10,005 nucleotides of DNA from NCBI GenBank assembly GCA_023438965.1, contig JAEXPB010000011.1:1-10005 (forward strand). Reading direction: 5' to 3'. Of the stretch, positions 7,419 through 10,005 are shown piece after piece. Within the stretch, counting starts at the first letter, position 1. The number at the start of each line of letters is the position of its first letter. Below the pieces are notes generated by a model. It was not told the origin of the DNA and ran no database searches. It saw only the letters and a list, made by a program, of their open reading frames with translations. Origin of the DNA: Bacillota bacterium (lineage in GTDB: Bacteria; Bacillota; Clostridia; Saccharofermentanales; UBA5734). The position numbers were made by a program, and so were the translations under genes.

Positions 7419-7424
7419 TGTTTC

Positions 7425-7453
7425 ATTATAAACCGCAATCGTTTAAAAAACAA
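7425..7453 (-). promoter_or_regulatory. Promoter of antisense RNA, left copy
   Basis: On the minus strand TTGTTT (7453-7448) and a perfect TATAAT (7430-7425) are exactly 17 bases apart. The -10 and the bases after it match those of the right copy, while the spacer sequence differs; the promoter has thus been kept although the toxin gene next to it has decayed. Confidence 0.65.
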
Positions 7454-7735
7454 TCCGCCGCAGGAATAATTTTGTAAAGTAATATGATGTGTTGCCATTG
7501 ATAAACTGGTGACTGTGATCATGCTTGATCAGCCAGATGAGTGAAATAGCGAATGAAGTTTTACCGAAGGAGACATGAAAGATCGCCATTCAATTGATCG
7601 TTCCACATGGCTTTGAATATTTATGATGATTCCGCGGAATATGCATATTAATATTGCATAATAATACATCTTTATATTATTTTTACGTTTATAACGTGAG
7701 AACAGACTATTTTGCTGATATGATTGATAATTTAA
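7454..7735. other. AT-rich stretch without a supported gene
   Basis: No coding region is convincing here. The sequence becomes visibly AT-rich compared with all surrounding genes. It holds a perfect 12-bp palindrome ATTCCGCGGAAT (7629-7640), immediately followed by an imperfect one (ATGCA...TGCAT, 7641-7659), and a GATCA/TGATC inverted pair near 7519-7532. These could be protein-binding sites, but nothing ties them to a particular regulator. Confidence 0.5.
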
Positions 7736-7764
7736 TTGTATTATTATGTATACTATGCTATAAT
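7736..7764 (+). promoter_or_regulatory. Promoter of toxin mRNA
   Basis: TTGTAT (7736-7741) and TATAAT (7759-7764) are 17 bases apart, and the -10 is preceded by TGC, making it an extended -10 (TGCTATAAT). This is one of the strongest promoter matches in the window. Transcription should start at about 7770, giving a leader of about 50 bases before the peptide gene. Confidence 0.75.
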
Positions 7765-7770
7765 AGCAAC

Positions 7771-7797
7771 AACACAGGATATCAAGGCGGTTCCCTC
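7771..7797 (+). repeat. 5' leader motif shared, in inverted orientation, with the antisense RNA
   Basis: AACACAGGATATC followed by GCGGT and CCCTC recurs on the minus strand at 7972-7945 with one or two small insertions. Both convergent transcripts therefore begin with nearly the same sequence. The GGATATC core is almost palindromic, so the two RNAs could still pair through it. Confidence 0.7.
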
Positions 7798-7813
7798 CTT
7801 CCCCGGAAGGAGG
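7794..7813 (+). promoter_or_regulatory. Leader hairpin sequestering the toxin ribosome site
   Basis: CCTCCTTC (7794-7801) pairs perfectly with GAAGGAGG (7806-7813) around a four-base loop. The right arm contains AGGAGG, the Shine-Dalgarno site for the ATG at 7823. Locked ribosome sites are a common way in which type I toxin messages are kept translationally silent. Confidence 0.75.
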
Positions 7814-7822
7814 TGGTTGCTG

Positions 7823-7897
7823 ATGGAGTATTTAGTACTGCTGTACCTGATTCTGCTGATGATGGTATTGCTGCTGAAACGCCCCGATAAGCAATGA
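7823..7897 (+). CDS. Predicted type I toxin: 24-aa hydrophobic membrane peptide
   Basis: ATG 7823 to TGA 7895-7897 encodes 24 residues. It begins MEYLVLLYLI, continues with an unbroken run of Leu, Met, Ile and Val (one membrane helix, about residues 4-18) and ends with the charged tail KRPDKQ. AGGAGG (7808-7813) lies nine bases upstream inside a hairpin. Size and plan (one helix plus a basic C-terminus) match type I toxins such as Fst or TxpA in general shape; I do not recognise a specific family. Its stop codon is within the left arm of the terminator, and an antisense RNA is predicted from the opposite side. A decayed copy lies at 7288-7347. The likely action is membrane insertion and depolarisation when the antisense RNA is lost; this is inferred from architecture. 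A leader peptide is less likely, because the terminator follows immediately and no gene is controlled downstream on this transcript. Confidence 0.7.
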   Translation: MEYLVLLYLILLMMVLLLKRPDKQ

Positions 7898-7969
7898 CCG
7901 CCGAGCACCACCTCGACGGTCATTAGTTTCTCTAACTGACTAGAGAGGGATACCGCTCGGATATCCTGT
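7888..7969 (-). ncRNA. Predicted antisense RNA antitoxin
   Basis: A transcript of about 80 bases is predicted, from about 7969 to just past the shared hairpin at 7893. It would be complementary to the 3' end of the toxin message, including the last codons and the terminator. In this RNA the terminator stem has a U-G pair where the toxin message has a C-A mismatch, so the hairpin is better formed on this strand. Transcript ends are estimated from the promoter and hairpin. Confidence 0.65.
7893..7924. terminator. Shared bidirectional terminator of toxin and antisense RNAs
   Basis: Arms AATGACCGCCGAG (7893-7905) and CTCGACGGTCATT (7912-7924) form a 13-bp stem with one mismatch (C7901/A7916) and a CACCAC loop. 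The plus-strand tail is ATTAGTTTCTCT and the minus-strand tail ATTGCTTATC, both moderately T-rich. The toxin stop codon lies inside the left arm. Confidence 0.7.
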
Positions 7970-7975
7970 GTTTTC

Positions 7976-8004
7976 ATTATAAACTATAACCTATTTTAAA
8001 GCAA
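7976..8004 (-). promoter_or_regulatory. Promoter of the antisense antitoxin RNA
   Basis: On the minus strand TTGCTT (8004-7999) and a perfect TATAAT (7981-7976) are 17 bases apart. It faces the toxin promoter across about 240 bases, so the two transcripts run toward each other. Confidence 0.72.
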
Positions 8005-8118
8005 TACCTATATAGTAAAATAAACCTTTTCCCGACGATCACCGAACCCTTCATCACTTTGCCGCAAAAACCGGCCCAGGGTTCACCTTTTCCGGCCCGG
8101 CCATTTTTTCACATTCAT

Positions 8119-8147
8119 TTGACCCTTACCCGGCTGCGTGATACATT
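8119..8147 (+). promoter_or_regulatory. Promoter of the phosphatase-transporter operon
   Basis: TTGACC (8119-8124) and TACATT (8142-8147) are 17 bases apart, and TGA precedes the -10. The expected transcription start is about 8154, leaving a 46-base leader to the TTG start. No operator or riboswitch fold is evident in that leader. Confidence 0.6.
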
Positions 8148-8199
8148 TTAAGCGAACTGAATCCGTCGGCCGACCGCCGAAGCTTGTGAGGGAGAGCCA

Positions 8200-8964
8200 T
8201 TGATCACGTCCATCATGAACATTATCCGCGAAGCTGGCAGCCGCATGATCCAACTGCAGCAGCCGGAAGTCTATACCAAAACCGGACATGCGAATTTCGT
8301 CACCGCCGGCGACTTGCAGGTCCAGCAGTTCCTGATCGACGAACTGGCAGCCCTCCTGCCGGAGTCGCAGTTTTTCGCCGAGGAGAAAGAAGATAATGTC
8401 TTGACGGAGGCCTATACCTGGGTTATCGATCCGATTGACGGCACGCTCAACTATATGCGCGGCCGCAGTTGTTCCAGCATTTCCATCGCGCTGCTCCAGG
8501 ACCGGCATCCGGTGCTGGGCTTTATCTATAACCCTTACCTGCAAGAATTATTCCATGCCGAAGCCGGCCGGGGCGCCTGGCTGAACGGCCAGCCGATCCG
8601 GGTCTCGGATATGCCTTTCCGGCAGGCGGTGGTCAGTTTCGGGACCTCGCCTTATTACGCTGATCTGGCGGCGAAGACCCTTGCCGCGGCACAGCTCTTT
8701 TTGCGCCAGGCCGCGGACCTGCGCCGCACCGGCTCGGCGGCCATCGATTTGTGCGACGTCGCCTGCGGGCGCAGCGATGTGTTTTTCGAGATGCGCTTAT
8801 CGCCTTGGGATTTCGCAGCCGGTTCCCTGATCGTCACCGAAGCGGGCGGCGTCTTTGGCATGCCGGAACCCGGCGATGTCCGTTATGACCGGCCCGGACC
8901 CGTCCTGGTCGCGGCGCCGGGCTGTTTCGAGCCGGCCCGGCAGATCCTCGCCGCCGTCCAATGA
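8200..8964 (+). CDS. Inositol-monophosphatase-family sugar-phosphate phosphatase
   Basis: This is a metal-dependent phosphomonoesterase (254 aa, the usual length). Diagnostic motifs are all present: NFVTAGDLQVQQFL at 32-45, the metal-binding glutamates E61-E62 in FFAEEKE, motif A WVIDPIDGTLNY at 74-85 (D77, D80 bind metal) and motif B WDFAAGSLIVTEAGG at 203-217 (D204). The active site therefore looks intact. The family hydrolyses inositol phosphate, fructose-1,6-bisphosphate, adenosine-3',5'-bisphosphate or related sugar phosphates, and sequence alone does not choose. The start is TTG 8200, because GAGGGAG sits five bases upstream; the in-frame ATG at 8215 has no ribosome site. The last codons overlap the transporter gene (ATGA), so the two are co-translated. 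The pairing suggests a phosphatase acting on an imported or exported sugar or polyol, which is inference. Confidence 0.92.
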   Translation: MITSIMNIIREAGSRMIQLQQPEVYTKTGHANFVTAGDLQVQQFLIDELAALLPESQFFAEEKEDNVLTEAYTWVIDPIDGTLNYMRGRSCSSISIALLQDRHPVLGFIYNPYLQELFHAEAGRGAWLNGQPIRVSDMPFRQAVVSFGTSPYYADLAAKTLAAAQLFLRQAADLRRTGSAAIDLCDVACGRSDVFFEMRLSPWDFAAGSLIVTEAGGVFGMPEPGDVRYDRPGPVLVAAPGCFEPARQILAAVQ

Positions 8965-10005
8965 GCAAGCTGCGGGCCAGGCTGTACAGCAAGCCGTATG
9001 GCAGCACCTTGCGGGCCTGCTATCTGGGCTACATCACCCAGGCGATCAACAATAACCTGGCGCCGCTGCTATTTGTCATTTTTCGCGAGTCCTTCCGGAT
9101 CTCCTATGAAATGATCGGCCGTTTGGTCCTGATCAATTTCGGCACCCAGATCGCCGTCGACTATCTGACCGCCCGTTATGTCGACCGGATCGGTTATCGT
9201 CCGGCCCTGATCGCCGCACACATTTTCAGCGTGGTCGGACTGGCCGGACTGGGCATCCTGCCCGGTCTGCTGCCAACGCCTTATGTCGGCCTGATCATTT
9301 CGGTTGTGATCTTCGCCATCGGCGGCGGCTTGATCGAGGTCCTGGTCAGTCCGGTCGTCGAAGCGCTGCCGGGCGATGCCAAAGCATCGGCCATGAGCCT
9401 GCTGCATTCCTTCTATTGCTGGGGTCAGATGGGTGTCGTGCTGATCACCACCCTGCTGCTGCAAATTTTCGGTGCGGGAATCTGGCGGCTGCTGCCTGCC
9501 CTTTGGGCGCTGGTACCGCTCTGGAATGCCCTGGCTTTCGTCCGGGTACCGCTGATGCCGCCGCTGGCGGACCACGAGAAAATGCCGCTGCGACAGCTGG
9601 TCCGTTCCCGGATCTTCCCGATTGCTTTGCTGCTGATGCTTTGCGCCGGTGCCGGCGAACTGACCATGTCGCAGTGGTCGTCGCTGTTCGCCGAAAAGGG
9701 TCTGCAGATCCCCAAAGTCTGGGGCGATCTCCTCGGTCCCTGCTTGTTCGCCTTTTTTATGGGCATCACCCGGAGCATCTATGGCGTCCAGGGTCATCGC
9801 ATCCGCCTGAAAAACGCCCTGTTGCTCAGCTCTCTGCTCTGCGTCGTCTGCTACCTGCTGACGGTCTTTGTCCGCCAGCCGGTCTTCGCTCTGTTGTCCT
9901 GCGCGCTTTGCGGCGTGACAGTCGCCTTGATGTGGCCGGGGACTTTCAGTTTGACAGCGGCGGCCTTTCCCCGCGGCGGCACGGTCATGTTCGGTTTTTT
10001 GGCCC
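8961..10005 (+). CDS. Major facilitator superfamily transporter (3' end outside window)
   Basis: ATG 8961 overlaps the phosphatase stop codon as ATGA; there is no separate ribosome site, implying translational coupling. The frame stays open for 348 codons to the window end, so a typical protein of about 390-400 aa would end shortly outside. The visible part has about ten hydrophobic segments: near 19-41 (LGYITQAINNNLAPLLFVIF), 52-70, 82-101, 108-127, 154-171, 177-195, 218-232, 257-272, 286-303 and 308-328. The loop motif ARYVDRIGYRP (71-81) corresponds to the MFS signature G-x-x-x-D-R-x-G-R-[KR]. The SLLHSFYCWGQMG segment (146-158) resembles sugar/proton symporters of the fucose-glucose type, but this is a weak pointer. 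Its partner is the upstream phosphatase. MFS membership is firm; the substrate is unknown. Confidence 0.88.
   Translation, partial: MSKLRARLYSKPYGSTLRACYLGYITQAINNNLAPLLFVIFRESFRISYEMIGRLVLINFGTQIAVDYLTARYVDRIGYRPALIAAHIFSVVGLAGLGILPGLLPTPYVGLIISVVIFAIGGGLIEVLVSPVVEALPGDAKASAMSLLHSFYCWGQMGVVLITTLLLQIFGAGIWRLLPALWALVPLWNALAFVRVPLMPPLADHEKMPLRQLVRSRIFPIALLLMLCAGAGELTMSQWSSLFAEKGLQIPKVWGDLLGPCLFAFFMGITRSIYGVQGHRIRLKNALLLSSLLCVVCYLLTVFVRQPVFALLSCALCGVTVALMWPGTFSLTAAAFPRGGTVMFGFLA

Larger units (their letters stand above)
7291..7433. repeat. Left copy of a ~145-bp repeat (toxin end, terminator, antisense promoter)
   Basis: It repeats the block at about 7838-7984, about 550 bases away, in the same orientation. 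The strongest match runs from the GAGAGGGATACCGCTCGG segment through the antisense -10, with a single T missing. The peptide-gene side is more diverged. The two copies flank an AT-rich, gene-free stretch. Confidence 0.8.
7838..7984. repeat. Right copy of the ~145-bp repeat
   Basis: It matches 7291-7433: the end of the peptide gene, the terminator hairpin, the small hairpin and the antisense promoter -10. A structural feature is kept while its sequence differs: TCTCTA/TAGAGA (7929-7934 / 7941-7946) with loop ACTGAC here, against CTCTC/GAGAG with an eight-base loop in the left copy. Confidence 0.8.

Noticed and set aside
7575..7616. 13-aa frame (MKDRHSIDRSTWL) after AAGGAG
   Set aside because: The ribosome-like site is only two bases from the ATG, no promoter is nearby, and the peptide has no recognisable character.
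7654..7890. 78-codon plus-strand frame across the toxin region
   Set aside because: It starts upstream of the toxin promoter, has no ribosome site and overlaps the better supported 24-codon gene in another frame.
8068..8109. GC-rich stretch with CGGCCC repeats followed by a T-run, resembling a terminator
   Set aside because: I could not build a stem longer than about four pairs beside the T-run; the two CGGCCC segments are direct repeats rather than an inverted pair.
9069..9797. Minus-strand 242-codon frame opposite the MFS gene
   Set aside because: Polar, low-complexity composition without start signals; the plus-strand frame gives hydrophobic MFS segments and an MFS loop motif.
1..10005. 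tRNA, rRNA, CRISPR array or transposase
   Set aside because: I saw no cloverleaf, no regularly spaced direct repeats with unique spacers, and no transposase or integrase motifs on either strand.

Overview
The window reads as chromosome of a GC-rich Bacillota, most likely an anaerobic clostridial lineage (inference). The grounds are the Lpl-type carbohydrate ABC transporter without its own ATPase, the membrane-anchored AraC-type regulator, strong AGGAGG ribosome sites, and a tiny type I toxin module of a style known from Gram-positive bacteria. Genes are GC-rich and use GCC and CTG heavily. The stretch around 7440-7790 and 7970-8020 is clearly AT-rich and looks like accessory DNA.

Layout. Positions 1-273 (+) hold the C-terminal half of an AraC-family regulator cut by the window edge. 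Positions 275-7185 (all minus) form a sugar-uptake locus. In the direction of transcription it runs: a cupin/AraC regulator (7185-6430), a 764-aa membrane-anchored AraC-type regulator (6376-4082), a solute-binding lipoprotein (3898-2225), and two membrane permeases of the LplB (2135-1164) and LplC (1153-275) types. A hairpin lies between the binding protein and the permeases, and a set of T-tracts spaced about 21 bp apart lies upstream of the binding-protein gene. The locus ends tail-to-tail with the partial AraC gene, with one base between the two stop codons.

Positions 7288-8004 hold the most unusual content: two copies of a small convergent RNA module. The right copy looks complete. It has a promoter, a leader whose Shine-Dalgarno site is locked in a hairpin, a 24-codon hydrophobic peptide gene, a hairpin that can act as terminator in both directions, and a strong opposing promoter for an antisense RNA. 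This is the architecture of a type I toxin-antitoxin system. The left copy has a broken peptide gene and no leader hairpin, but keeps the antisense promoter and terminator.

Positions 8119-10005 (+) hold a good promoter, an inositol-monophosphatase-family phosphatase with a TTG start, and an overlapping (ATGA) major-facilitator transporter that runs off the window end.

How the parts may fit (inference): the membrane regulator senses an extracellular sugar or related signal and activates the binding protein and permeases, possibly through the T-tract region, with energy supplied by a shared ATPase encoded elsewhere. The phosphatase-MFS pair may be a separate sugar or polyol unit. The toxin modules appear to be insertions between the two metabolic loci.
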